A stretch of 64,000 nucleotides of DNA from Lysobacter enzymogenes (GCF_023617245.1 NZ_CP067396.1:434001-498000), one strand, 5' to 3'. Counted from the first letter of the stretch, positions 1 through 8,510 are shown. Numbers and translations: made by a program. Notes: generated by a model from the sequence alone, not told the origin.

Positions 1-413
1 TCGGCCGGGATGCGGTCGACGTAGAACGAACGGTCGCCGCCGGCGCCTGGCACCTTCTTGCCGTTGATCAGGATCTGGGTGTAGCCCGGGTCCAGGCCGC
101 GCAGGCGCGCGCCGTCGTATTCGAGCACGTCGGAGACGAAGCCGACGCTGGGCACGCGCTTGAGCATGTCGCCGACGGTCAGCGGCTCGAAGCGCTGGAA
201 GTAGTCCAGGCCGTAGCTCAGCGTCGGCGCGGTGGCGTCGCTGCGGTCGCGATAGGCGATGTCGCCGGTGACGGTGACGCGGTCGAGTTCGGTCGCGCGG
301 CGTTCGTTGCCGGGCTCGACTTCGGCGGCGACGGCGGGCGCGCCGCAGGCGGCCAGCAGCGCGGCGCACAGCGCGTGGCGGCGACGGAACGGGATGGACT
401 GCATGCTGCGCAT
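1..413 (-). CDS. TonB-dependent receptor, N-terminal part (cut by left edge)
   Basis: Outer-membrane receptor that would import a ligand using TonB/ExbBD energy. Only 137 residues are inside the window: a signal peptide (RRRHALCAALLAA, ending near APAVAA), a TonB-box-like stretch (ELDRVTVTGD) and the first part of the plug domain (TVGDMLKRVPSVGF, RLRGLDPGYTQILINGKK). The barrel lies outside. The ATG at 413 was chosen; an in-frame ATG at 404 is an alternative, and neither has a strong ribosome site. It is divergent from the phytase-like gene with about 195 bp between them, so the two may share control. The ligand cannot be told from this fragment. Confidence 0.85.
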   Translation of the reverse strand, partial: MRSMQSIPFRRRHALCAALLAACGAPAVAAEVEPGNERRATELDRVTVTGDIAYRDRSDATAPTLSYGLDYFQRFEPLTVGDMLKRVPSVGFVSDVLEYDGARLRGLDPGYTQILINGKKVPGAGGDRSFYVDRIPA

Positions 414-608
414 CGAAAGCTCGCCGGGCGAAAGTTGGCGAGCGTTGTAAGTCCGGGCGATGGCAGGACGATGACCGCGCCGGCGCGCAAGCGACGAACG
501 GGCGCTGCCGTCGCCGCTGCGGCCGCGTCGCCGCGCTTGTCATCAAAGCGGCACGTGACGGTTCTATAACAGCGGCAGGGGATCGTTTACGTCGTCCAAG
601 CCATCCGG

Positions 609-1868
609 GTGTCGCGCATGCCGAAATTTTCCGTCCTCGCCGCCGGCCTCGCGGCGGCCGTTGCCGTGGCCGCGCTGGTCAGTTGCGCCACGCCCCGGGC
701 CGCGGGCGACGCCGCCGGTGCGGCGCCGGCGATCGCCGCGGACGCGCGGCCCGGCGACAACGAACCCGACCGGCGCGCAGCCGAGGCCGGCGACCCGTTG
801 CTGGCCCGGTCCGGCATCGATCATCGCGTGGTCGCCGAAGCGTTCCTGACCGCGTCCACGCCCGAGGACAACATCGATTCGCCGGCGGTCTGGCGCGCGC
901 CCAACGGCCGCCTGTGGTTGTTGGCCACGGCCAAGCAAGGCGACGGCCTGGCGATCTACGACGGCGACAACGGCGACCGCGTCGGCCAGTACGGCCGCGC
1001 CGGCGCCGGGCCGGGCCAGTTCCGCCGGCCCAACGGCATCGCCGTGTTCGGCGACCTGGCGTTCGTGGTCGAGCGCGACAACCATCGCGTGCAGGTGTTG
1101 CAGCTGTCGCTGCCGCCGGCGCGCAGCGCGCAGCCGGGCGTGGCCGACAAGCGCACGCCGCGGCTGCGCCCGCTGGCCACCTTCGGCGAGGGCGAACTCC
1201 AGCAGCCGTACGGCCTGTGGGTGCGGCAGCGCGCGCCGGGCACGCTCGAAGCCATCGTCACCGACGCCTACATGGCCGGCGAGGACGGCAACGGCGACGC
1301 GATCGCGCCGCCGCTGGAGCAACTCGGCCGGCGCCTGCAGCGCTACGAACTCGCGCTCGGCGCCGGCGCGCCGCGGGTGCGCCACCTCGGCGCGTTCGGC
1401 GACACCAGCGCCGAAGGCGCGATCCGCGTCCCCGAATCGGTGTGGGGCGATCCCGCCCACGACCGCCTGCTGATCGCCGAGGAAGACCTCGCCACCGGCA
1501 CCGCGTTGCGCGAATACGGCCTCGACGGGCGCTACCGCGGCCGCACCATCGGCCAGGGCCTGTTCAAGGCCCAGGCCGAAGGCATCGCCCTGTGGCAATG
1601 CGCCGACGGCAGCGGCTACTGGATCGCCACCGACCAGTACAAGGACCGCAGCGCGTTCCACGTGTTCGACCGCGCCAGCCTGCGCCACCTGGGCGCCTTC
1701 GCCGGCCGCAGCGTCGGCAACACCGACGGCGTGTGGCTGCAGCAGACCGGCTCGGTGCGCTTCCCCGACGGCGCGTTCTACGCCGTGCACGACGATCAGG
1801 CGGTGGGCGCGTTCGACTGGCGCGACATCGCGCGGACGCTGGGCCTGCGCGCGCGCTGCGAAGGCTGA
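609..1868 (+). CDS. Phytase-like beta-propeller lipoprotein
   Basis: Predicted exported lipoprotein: an N-terminal hydrophobic segment ends in a lipobox (ALVSC). The body resembles beta-propeller phytases. DNIDSPAVW, a KQGDGLAIYD segment and the C-terminal pattern NTDGVWL...FPDGAFYAVHDDQ...DWRDIARTLGL match the phytase blade layout, while YGRAGAGPGQFRRPNGIAV is NHL-like. About 419 residues, a normal length for the fold. GTG at 609 is the outer start; ATG at 618, nine bases downstream and in frame, is equally plausible. It is divergent from the TonB-dependent receptor, which suggests (inference) surface phosphate-ester or related ligand scavenging. Phytase activity itself is unproven because the calcium ligands were not checked. 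Confidence 0.72.
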   Translation: MSRMPKFSVLAAGLAAAVAVAALVSCATPRAAGDAAGAAPAIAADARPGDNEPDRRAAEAGDPLLARSGIDHRVVAEAFLTASTPEDNIDSPAVWRAPNGRLWLLATAKQGDGLAIYDGDNGDRVGQYGRAGAGPGQFRRPNGIAVFGDLAFVVERDNHRVQVLQLSLPPARSAQPGVADKRTPRLRPLATFGEGELQQPYGLWVRQRAPGTLEAIVTDAYMAGEDGNGDAIAPPLEQLGRRLQRYELALGAGAPRVRHLGAFGDTSAEGAIRVPESVWGDPAHDRLLIAEEDLATGTALREYGLDGRYRGRTIGQGLFKAQAEGIALWQCADGSGYWIATDQYKDRSAFHVFDRASLRHLGAFAGRSVGNTDGVWLQQTGSVRFPDGAFYAVHDDQAVGAFDWRDIARTLGLRARCEG

Positions 1869-1873
1869 GGAGC

Positions 1874-1958
1874 GAGGAGTGAGCGCAGAGGAGTGAGGAG
1901 TGAGAAAAAGCGGTTGCTGCGCTATCGCTCACTCCTCACTCCTCTCCGCTCACTCCTC
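1874..1958. repeat. Long inverted repeat, GAGGAGTGAG family, copy 1
   Basis: The arms 1874-1904 and 1928-1958 are 31 bp each and complementary except at one position, with a 23-bp loop. They are built from GAGGAGTGAG units. The repeat sits between the convergent phytase-like gene and a lipoprotein gene, where it could act as a bidirectional terminator. A second copy lies at 3345-3426. Confidence 0.8.
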
Positions 1959-1963
1959 CGCCT

Positions 1964-2521
1964 TCACCCGCCCGTGGCCTCGTTGAACTTGAACGACTTC
2001 AGGATCAGGTCGAAGCCGGGCTTGGCCTGGGCCAGGTCTTCATCGGCGCTCTGGGTGACCAGGAACGCGCTGCGGCGCGCGCCGGTGATCTTGTGGTACT
2101 CGCGCAGGTGCGGGACTTTCACCCCGCCCAGGCTCACCGTGTAGTGCTCGCGGATGGTGCCGTCGGCGAAGGCCGACAGATCGAAGCGGCTCTGCCGCTC
2201 CAGCGCGCCGGGCATCTGCTTGTCGGCTTCGGCCGAGAAGCTGCGGGCGAACTCTTCCAGTTCGCGGTTGCGGTCGGACTGGACCATGGCGATGAACACC
2301 GCCGAGCCCGGGCTTTCCACGGTGAGGTAGTGCACGCCGCCCAGGCGCTGATCGTCGGCGAGCTTCCAGTTGCCCGGAATCTGCACCTGCACGCCGAGGC
2401 GGTCGTAAGCCTTGGGCTGGGCGACGTTGGCCGCCGGTTCGCCGCAGGCGGCGAGCAGCGCGAGCAACGCCAGGACCAAACCGCGAACGCAGACAGCGCG
2501 CAAACCGGGCATGCGTGGCAT
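1964..2521 (-). CDS. Putative lipoprotein of unknown function
   Basis: 185-residue protein with a lipoprotein signal peptide (LALLALLAACGEP; the Cys would be lipidated). After the lipobox comes a compact domain of about 150 residues (YDRLGVQVQIPGNWKLADD...) that resembles the small PsbP/DcrB-like periplasmic fold seen in many proteobacterial lipoproteins. This resemblance is by pattern only. There are no catalytic motifs. Its 3' end faces the phytase-like gene across a long inverted repeat. Function unknown. Confidence 0.7.
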   Translation of the reverse strand: MPRMPGLRAVCVRGLVLALLALLAACGEPAANVAQPKAYDRLGVQVQIPGNWKLADDQRLGGVHYLTVESPGSAVFIAMVQSDRNRELEEFARSFSAEADKQMPGALERQSRFDLSAFADGTIREHYTVSLGGVKVPHLREYHKITGARRSAFLVTQSADEDLAQAKPGFDLILKSFKFNEATGG

Positions 2522-2721
2522 CGACTCCGTCCCTGCTGTAGTCGCCCCCTGTGGGCACGGGCCACCCTAGCAGGCCCGCCGCCAGAACGCGCGTGCCGGA
2601 CGGCCTCGATCGGCAAAGCGGCGCGACGGCGACGACGCGGCAGCGCGACGCGACGCCACCGGTGCGGGGCTGCGGGCGTCGCGGGTACGACGTCGGGTGG
2701 GTCTCGTCGCGTCCGCTCAAC

Positions 2722-2880
2722 CCGTCATCCGCGCGAATGCGGGAATCCGGAGACTTCAGCGTCATGCATCGATGAAGCGCTGGATGCCCACGTTCGCGGG
2801 CACGACGACAGGTGGGGTCGTCGCCGCTGGCTTTGCCGCGAATCTGCCAAGCCGTCATCCGCGCGAACGCCGGGATCCAC
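2722..2880. repeat. REP-like intergenic repeats in a 388-bp gene-free stretch
   Basis: Between the lipoprotein gene (ends 2521) and the acetyltransferase (ends 2910) no credible gene is seen. The stretch carries two direct copies of a GTCATCCGCGCGAA.GC.GGGATCC type element (about 2724-2747 and 2854-2877) with an inverted version (around 2785-2810) between them. This matches the 'GTCATTCC..GGAATCC' class of dispersed repeat common in xanthomonads. Confidence 0.6.
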
Positions 2881-2909
2881 AGCCTTCGGCATCGCCCGGC
2901 TCGCCAACC

Positions 2910-3338
2910 TCAATCCAGCTTGACCCCGAAGTGGAACGCCTCGATCCGCAGCCGCTCGCGCAGATAGAACGCGTGCGCGTCCTGCCGCTGCGTGCCCGAA
3001 TCCAGCTGCAGCCGCGCGCAGCCCAGGCGCTTGGCCTCGGCCTTGAGCCAATCCAGCATCGTCTTGCCGTAGCCGCGGCTGCGCACGGACTGGTCGACGA
3101 TCAGGTCGTCCACGTACACGTGCAGCCCGACCGCGAGCATCTCCATGACCCGCCAGCAAGCGAACGCACGCGGCGCGCCGTCGTCGTCGAAGACCACCGT
3201 GGCGCGGCAACCCTGGGCGATCTGGCGGTGCATCTGGGCGACGAAGCGGTCTTCGTCGAACTCGGGGCGCAGTTGCGCAACCAGCGGCCAGACCGCGCGC
3301 AGGTCGGTGTCGCCGGTGAGGGTGCGGATCGTGGTCAT
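2910..3338 (-). CDS. GNAT-family N-acetyltransferase
   Basis: 142-residue single-domain GCN5-related acetyltransferase, which would transfer acetyl from acetyl-CoA to an amine. The acetyl-CoA-binding motif A is visible as VDDLIVDQSVRSRGYGKTML (R/Q-x-x-G-x-G/A type), preceded by a beta strand and followed by QLDSGTQRQDAHAFYLRE, the usual motif B region. The ATG at 3338 gives the normal family length; a longer in-frame upstream extension runs through the GAGGAGTGAG repeat and is not credible. Substrate unknown. Confidence 0.85.
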   Translation of the reverse strand: MTTIRTLTGDTDLRAVWPLVAQLRPEFDEDRFVAQMHRQIAQGCRATVVFDDDGAPRAFACWRVMEMLAVGLHVYVDDLIVDQSVRSRGYGKTMLDWLKAEAKRLGCARLQLDSGTQRQDAHAFYLRERLRIEAFHFGVKLD

Positions 3339-3344
3339 GGGGGC

Positions 3345-3426
3345 AGGAGCGAGCGGAGAGGAGTGAGGAGTGAGCGAAAGCGGCCTTCGCTCACTCCTCA
3401 CTTCTCCGCGCTCGCTTCTCGCTCCA
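3345..3426. repeat. Long inverted repeat, GAGGAGTGAG family, copy 2
   Basis: Imperfect inverted repeat with left arm about 3345-3379 and right arm about 3387-3426. It contains the same GAGGAGTGAG units as the copy at 1874-1958. It lies between two genes on the minus strand, just upstream of the acetyltransferase start, so a pure terminator role for the family is not certain. Confidence 0.75.
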
Positions 3427-3432
3427 CCCGCC

Positions 3433-3756
3433 TCACCAGCTGAACAACTTGAAGTACACCGGCGACACCGTGCCTTCGCCCTTGCTCGCGTCGAGCCGGC
3501 CGTCGCCGTTCTCGTCGACCAGGTAATAGGTCGGGCCGCGCGCGGGCACCACCTTGACCACGCGCAGTTGGCCGGCGACGCGGTATTCCTCGATGGTGTC
3601 GCCGTTCTCGACCGTGCGCGTGCGCACTTCGGCGTTGCTGAGTCCGGCGGTGGGGTCGGCGGCGTTGGCGGCGCCGCCGGTGCTGGCGCAACCGGCCAGG
3701 ACCAGCGCCAGCAGCGCGGCGGCGAAGGCGGCTCGGGGGGCGTGGGGGGCGCGCAT
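3433..3756 (-). CDS. DUF2782-type small lipoprotein
   Basis: 107 residues: signal peptide with lipobox (LALVLAGCAS), a short Ala-rich linker, then a compact domain (VRTRTVENGDTIEEYRVAG...VVPARGPTYYLVDENGDGRLD...PVYFKLFSW). The 'NGD...EYRVAG...G..YYLVD.NGDG' pattern and the position just upstream of and divergent from polA fit the DUF2782 family of gammaproteobacteria. Function unknown. The ATG at 3756 gives a canonical signal peptide. Confidence 0.8.
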   Translation of the reverse strand: MRAPHAPRAAFAAALLALVLAGCASTGGAANAADPTAGLSNAEVRTRTVENGDTIEEYRVAGQLRVVKVVPARGPTYYLVDENGDGRLDASKGEGTVSPVYFKLFSW

Positions 3757-3882
3757 GGCGGTTCTCCGGGGTGCAGGGCCACAGGATACGCCGCGCGGCC
3801 GTTAAGCGTGCGCATCCGTGCCCGCGTCCGCGCCCGTGCCCGCGTCCTCGCCGGCGAGACGCCAGGGCGTAGAATCCCCGCC

Positions 3883-6666
3883 ATGAAACGACTCGTCCTG
3901 ATCGATGGTTCCAGCTACCTCTACCGCGCCTTCCACGCGCTGCCGCCGCTGAGCAACGACGCCGGCGAGCCCACCGGCGCGCTGTTCGGCGTGGTCAACA
4001 TGCTGCGCGCGACCTTGAACGAACGGCCGGACTACGTGGCCTTCGTGGTCGACGCGCCCGGCAAGACCTTCCGCGACGATCTCGACCCGAACTACAAGGC
4101 CAACCGCCCGCCGATGCCCGACGACCTGCGCGCGCAGGTGCTGCCGATGTGCGAGATCGTCGAGGCGCTGGGCATCCCGATCCTGCGCATCGACGGCGTC
4201 GAGGCGGACGATGTGATCGGCACCCTGGCCCGGCGCGCCAACGCCGAGAACATCGACGTCACCATTTCCACCGGCGACAAGGACTTCGCCCAGTTGGTGC
4301 GCGCGGGCGCACCGGACCAGGCCGGCATCGTCCTGGTCAACACCATGAGCGGCAGCCGCATGGATTCGGACGAGGCGGTGATCGCCAAGTTCGGCGTGCG
4401 CGCCGATCAGGTGATCGACCTGCTGTCGCTGATGGGCGATAGCGTCGACAACATCCCCGGCGTGGAGAAGTGCGGCCCCAAGACCGCGGCCAAGTGGCTG
4501 GGCGAGTACGGCACGCTCGACGGGGTGATCGAACATGCTTCGGCGATCAAGGGCAAGATCGGCGACAACCTGCGCGCGGCGCTGCCGCGGTTGCCGTTGA
4601 ACCGCCAGCTGGCGACGATCAAGACCGACGTCGAACTCGAACGCGGCCCGGCCGAACTGGCGCTGCGCGAGCGCGACGCCGACGCGCTGCGCGGCCTGTA
4701 CGCGCGTTACGGCTTCAAGCAGGCGCTGCGCGAGCTGGAAGGCGCGTCCACCGCCAACGACATCGCCAGCGACCGCGCCGGCCTGCGCGCCACCGCGGCC
4801 GGCCACGCCCGCAGCGGCGGCGCGGCCGAAGCGCCCGCCCCGGAGCTGGCGGCCAAGGGCGACTACGAGGCGGTGACGACCCAGCCGCAGCTCGACGCGC
4901 TGGTGGCCTCGCTGCAGGCGGTCGAAGAATTCGCCTTCGACAGCGAAACCGATTCGCTCGACCCGATGCAGGCCAACCTGGTCGGCCTGAGCTTCGCCAG
5001 CGAAACCGGGCGCGCGGTCTATGTCCCGCTCGGCCACGATTACCCCGGCGCGCCGGCCCAGCTCGACCGCGAGGCGGTGCTGGCGGCGCTGCGCCCGGTG
5101 TTCGCCGACCCGGCCCGGCGCAAGCTCGGCCAGCACGGCAAGTACGACCTGCACGTGCTGCGCCGCTGCGGGGTCGAGATCGCCGGCTACGTCGACGACA
5201 CCATGCTCGAGAGCTTCGTCTACAACGCCACCGCCAGCCGCCACGACATGGATTCGCTGGCCAAGCGCTACCTGGGCTACGACACGATCAAGTACAGCGA
5301 CGTCGCCGGCAAGGGCGCCAAGCAGATTTCGTTCTCGCAGGTCGCCATCGACGATGCGACCAAATACGCCGCCGAAGACGCCGACGTGACCTTGCGCCTG
5401 CACCGCGTGCTCGGCGCGCGGCTGGCGGCCGAGCCGGCGCTGGAGAAGGTCTACCGCGAGATCGAGATGCCGCTGGTGCCGGTGCTGGCGCGGGTCGAGG
5501 CCAACGGCGTGATGATCGACGGCGACGAGCTGCGCAAGCAGTCGCAGGAGCTCGGCAAGCGCATGCTCGACGCGCAGCTCAAGGCCACCGAACTGGCCGG
5601 GCGCACCTTCAACCTGGATTCGCCCAAGCAGCTGCAGGCGCTGCTGTTCGACGAACTCAAGCTGCCGGTGCTGGTGAAGACGCCGACCGGCCAGCCCAGC
5701 ACGAACGAGGAAGCGCTGGAGGCGATCGCCGACCAGCACGAACTGCCGCGGGTGATCCTCGACTACCGCGGCCTGGCCAAGCTGCGCAGCACCTACACCG
5801 ACAAGCTGCCGGAGATGGTCAACCCGCATACCGGCCGCGTGCACACCAGCTACCACCAGGCCGGAGCGGCCACCGGGCGGCTGGCGTCGAGCGATCCGAA
5901 CCTGCAGAACATCCCGATCCGCACCGACGACGGCCGCCGCATCCGCCGCGCGTTCGTCGCGCCGCCCGGGCGCAAGCTGGTGGCCTGCGACTACTCGCAG
6001 ATCGAGCTGCGGATCATGGCCCACCTGTCGCAGGACGAAGGCCTGGTGCGCGCGTTCGAGTCCGGCGCCGACGTGCACCGCGCCACCGCCGCGGAAGTGT
6101 TCGGCAAGAAGTCGCTCGACGAGGTCAGCGGCAACGAGCGTCGCGCCGCCAAGGCGATCAACTTCGGCCTGATGTACGGCATGAGCGCGTTCGGGCTGGC
6201 GCGCCAGCTCGGCATCGGCCGCGGCGAAGCGCAGGACTACATCGCCCTGTACTTCAGCCGCTATCCGGGCGTGCGCGACTTCATGGAGCGCACCCGCCAG
6301 GACGCGCGCGACAAGGGCTATGTCGAGACCGTGTTCGGCCGCCGCCTGTACCTGGACAACATCAAGGCCTCCAACCAGGGCCTGCGCGCCGGCGCCGAGC
6401 GCGCGGCGATCAACGCGCCGATGCAGGGCACCGCGGCCGACATCATCAAGCGGGCGATGATCGACATCGACGGTTGGCTGGCCGAACACCGCGAGCGCGC
6501 GCTGATGATCCTGCAGGTGCACGACGAACTGGTGTTCGAGGTCGAAGACAGCTTCGTCGAGGAACTGTTGGCGCAGGCCTCACGCCGGATGGCGGGCGCC
6601 GCCACGCTGCGCGTGCCGCTCGTCGTCGACAGCGGGGTGGGTATTAATTGGGACGAAGCGCATTGA
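3883..6666 (+). CDS. polA: DNA polymerase I
   Basis: 927 residues, the normal PolA length. N-terminal 5'-3' exonuclease (LIDGSSYLYRAFHALPPLS, DGVEADDVIGTLAR, MGDSVDNIPGVEKCGPKTA). The middle 3'-5' exonuclease keeps its acidic residues (AFDSETDSL for the DxE motif, GKYDLHVL, YAAEDADVTLRLH), so proofreading should be intact. The C-terminal polymerase has motif A DYSQIELRIMAHLS, the O-helix region RRAAKAINFGLMYGMSAFG and motif C VHDELVFEV. Role: Okazaki fragment maturation and repair synthesis. The ATG at 3883 was chosen because MKRLVLIDGSSYLYR is the conserved N-terminus. It is followed by a predicted sRNA gene, as polA is followed by spf in E. coli. Confidence 0.98.
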   Translation: MKRLVLIDGSSYLYRAFHALPPLSNDAGEPTGALFGVVNMLRATLNERPDYVAFVVDAPGKTFRDDLDPNYKANRPPMPDDLRAQVLPMCEIVEALGIPILRIDGVEADDVIGTLARRANAENIDVTISTGDKDFAQLVRAGAPDQAGIVLVNTMSGSRMDSDEAVIAKFGVRADQVIDLLSLMGDSVDNIPGVEKCGPKTAAKWLGEYGTLDGVIEHASAIKGKIGDNLRAALPRLPLNRQLATIKTDVELERGPAELALRERDADALRGLYARYGFKQALRELEGASTANDIASDRAGLRATAAGHARSGGAAEAPAPELAAKGDYEAVTTQPQLDALVASLQAVEEFAFDSETDSLDPMQANLVGLSFASETGRAVYVPLGHDYPGAPAQLDREAVLAALRPVFADPARRKLGQHGKYDLHVLRRCGVEIAGYVDDTMLESFVYNATASRHDMDSLAKRYLGYDTIKYSDVAGKGAKQISFSQVAIDDATKYAAEDADVTLRLHRVLGARLAAEPALEKVYREIEMPLVPVLARVEANGVMIDGDELRKQSQELGKRMLDAQLKATELAGRTFNLDSPKQLQALLFDELKLPVLVKTPTGQPSTNEEALEAIADQHELPRVILDYRGLAKLRSTYTDKLPEMVNPHTGRVHTSYHQAGAATGRLASSDPNLQNIPIRTDDGRRIRRAFVAPPGRKLVACDYSQIELRIMAHLSQDEGLVRAFESGADVHRATAAEVFGKKSLDEVSGNERRAAKAINFGLMYGMSAFGLARQLGIGRGEAQDYIALYFSRYPGVRDFMERTRQDARDKGYVETVFGRRLYLDNIKASNQGLRAGAERAAINAPMQGTAADIIKRAMIDIDGWLAEHRERALMILQVHDELVFEVEDSFVEELLAQASRRMAGAATLRVPLVVDSGVGINWDEAH

Positions 6667-6781
6667 TTATCTGGAAGCCCTTGATTTTGCTGGGCTTGGT
6701 TTAATGAATCGGTCCTGAATCCAACAATTTATTAACTCCCATCTTCACGAACTATCCATGTGCCGGATGGTCATATAGGTC

Positions 6782-6906
6782 GCGACAGATGCAACGTCTG
6801 TCGCCGATCTCTCCCTCCCCTGGAGTGATCCCCCGGAGCGAACGACCCCTCCCCAGGTCTCGCTCCACCAGCCCCGCCGGCCCCCCCTGCCCGCGGGGCT
6901 TTTTAT
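6782..6906 (+). ncRNA. sX13: Candidate sX13-like regulatory small RNA
   Basis: About 125 nt in the gene-free stretch after polA. It folds into stem-loops: GCGACAGA/TCTGTCGC (6782-6789 with 6797-6804, perfect 8 bp); GGAGCGA/TCGCTCC (6835-6841 with 6860-6866) enclosing GACC/GGTC with a C-rich loop; and a terminator AGCCCCGC/GCGGGGCT (6870-6877 with 6893-6900) with a C-rich loop and a TTTTATTTT tail. Further exposed C-runs lie at 6811-6820 and 6828-6834. Xanthomonas sX13 is a small RNA with repeated C-rich loops encoded, as I recall, next to polA; the match is by position and architecture. A possible -10 (TATAGG, about 6774) lies just upstream, with no clear -35. Confidence 0.72.
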
Positions 6907-6916
6907 TTTCCGGCCG

Positions 6917-6945
6917 AAAGCCGCTGCGTCCGCGCAGCGGCTTTT
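6917..6945. terminator. Rho-independent terminator hairpin
   Basis: Stem AAGCCGCTGC/GCAGCGGCTT with a 6-nt loop followed by TTTTGTTTT. It is a second hairpin directly behind the sRNA terminator. On the minus strand it is preceded by A-rich sequence, so it could also stop transcripts coming from hemF. Confidence 0.8.
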
Positions 6946-7219
6946 GTTTTGCCCGGACGACGATTCCGCCGCGGCCGCCTGGGTATATTCGCAGTCGCAG
7001 ATAACAAAGCGATTAAACGAAAGCGCTCACGCGGCAAATGCGATGGGTTTCGCGTGTTGCTTTGGAAAAAATTAGAAATGACAGATTGGCGCGTGAAACC
7101 GCCCGGGGCCGCGGTAGCAGCGGCGCGGGCCGCGACCGCGAGATCGCGCTTGCGACGCAACCGGCCGCCCCGCGGTCGCGGCTCGCGCCGCTCCTGCGGG
7201 AAGCCGCCGCCGCTGCGCC
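6946..7219. other. Gene-free stretch with one degenerate family-A repeat
   Basis: No coding region is recognised here. The first part is less GC-rich than its surroundings. The last part (about 7120-7206) carries a diverged copy of the 'GCGGTCGCGGCTTGCGCCGCTCCTAC' dispersed repeat found at seven other places in the window. It is downstream of hemF on the minus strand. Confidence 0.6.
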
Positions 7220-8131
7220 TCAGCCGGCCTCGCCCAACCAGTCGCGCGGCGCCAGGAACTGCGCCAGCTTCGCCTCGTCGCTGTCGGCCTCCGGCTGGAA
7301 GCCGTATTCCCAGCGCACCAGCGGCGGCAGGCTCATCAGGATCGACTCGGTGCGTCCGCCGGACTGCAGGCCGAACAGGGTGCCGCGGTCGAACACCAGG
7401 TTGAACTCGACGTAGCGGCCGCGCCGGTACAGCTGGAACTGGCGTTCGCGTTCGCCGTAGGGCGTGTCGCGGCGGCGGTCCACCAGCGGCAGGTAGGCGT
7501 CGAGGAAGCCGTCGCCGACCGCGCGCATGTAGCCGAAGTCGCGTTCGAAGTCGCCGTGCAGGTCGTCGAAGAACAGGCCGCCGACGCCGCGGGTCTCGTT
7601 GCGGTGCTTGAGGAAGAAATACTCGTCGCACCAGCGCTTGTGCGCCTGGTAGCGCTCCTCGCCGCCGAACGGCGCGCACAGGTCGCGTGCGGTGCGGTGC
7701 CAGTGCTGCACGTCTTCGGCGAAGGGATAGAACGGGGTCAGGTCGAATCCGCCGCCGAACCACCAGGCCACGGTTTCGCCGTCGCGCATGGCGCGGAAGT
7801 GGCGCACGTTGGCGTGGGTGGTCGGCAGGTAGGGGTTGTGCGGGTGGAACACCAGCGACACCCCGACCGCGCGCCAGGACGCGCCGGCCAGTTCCGGCCG
7901 CGCCGCGCTCGCCGACGGCGGCAGCTTGCTGCCGGACACGTCGGAGAAGCCGATGCCGGCCTGCTCGAACACGTTGCCGCCGCGCAGGATGCGGGTGCGG
8001 CCGCCGCCGCCCTCGGCGCGCTGCCACTGGTCCTCGACGAAGCGGGCGCCGCCGTCGGCGGTTTCGATGGCGGCGCAGATGCGGTCCTGCAGGCCGGAGA
8101 GATAGTCGCGGACGCGGTCGAAGTCGTTCAT
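7220..8131 (-). CDS. hemF: Oxygen-dependent coproporphyrinogen III oxidase
   Basis: Converts coproporphyrinogen III to protoporphyrinogen IX with O2, a late step of heme biosynthesis in the cytoplasm. 303 residues, close to E. coli HemF (299). Family hallmarks are continuous: LQDRICAAIETADGGARFVEDQW, GGGGRTRILRGGNVFEQAG, HPHNPYLPTTHANVRHFRA, WWFGGGFDLTPFYPF, KRWCDEYFFLKHRNE, GRYVEFNLVFDRGTLFGL and ESILMSLPPLVRWEYG. ATG 8131 was chosen; ATG 8140 in frame is three codons longer. No operon partner: polA and the sRNA are convergent and the next gene upstream is beyond a repeat cluster. Confidence 0.96.
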   Translation of the reverse strand: MNDFDRVRDYLSGLQDRICAAIETADGGARFVEDQWQRAEGGGGRTRILRGGNVFEQAGIGFSDVSGSKLPPSASAARPELAGASWRAVGVSLVFHPHNPYLPTTHANVRHFRAMRDGETVAWWFGGGFDLTPFYPFAEDVQHWHRTARDLCAPFGGEERYQAHKRWCDEYFFLKHRNETRGVGGLFFDDLHGDFERDFGYMRAVGDGFLDAYLPLVDRRRDTPYGERERQFQLYRRGRYVEFNLVFDRGTLFGLQSGGRTESILMSLPPLVRWEYGFQPEADSDEAKLAQFLAPRDWLGEAG

Positions 8132-8224
8132 GGCGCGCATTCTAGCGATGCGCGGCGCGGATCGGATTGACCTGGGTCAAGCCGGTTCGGCTGAAGGCGG
8201 TGGTGGCCTGCCAGGGGCGGCTTG

Positions 8225-8510
8225 CGCGGTAAGCGCGGTGGCGCGGTCGCGGCTTGCGCCGCTCCTACAGGGAGCGGCCGTGGTTTCGATTCCGGGTGTA
8301 GGAGCGACGCGAGTCGCGACCGCGGGGCTTCGGGCTCGCGTCGCAAGTGCGGTATCGCGGTCGCGGCTTGCGCCGCTCCTACAGGGAGCGGCCGTGGTTT
8401 CGCTTCTGGGTGTAGGAGCGACGCGAGTCGCGACCGCGGGGTTTCGAGCTCGCGTCGCAAGCGTTGTTTCGCGGTCGCGGCCCGCGTCGCTCCTGCAGGG
8501 ATTCGAGGGC
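8225..8510. repeat. Family-A dispersed repeat, tandem 114-bp units
   Basis: Identical GCGGTCGCGG cores start at 8243, 8357 and 8471, exactly 114 bp apart. Each full unit contains a GGTCGCGGCTTGCGCCGCTC CTACAGGG half and an inverted TGTAGGAGCGACGCGAGTCG half. The stretch between hemF and the S9 peptidase (8141-8515) holds nothing else recognisable. The same family recurs near 7120, 18009, 28678, 35390, 42572 and 48880. Confidence 0.85.
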
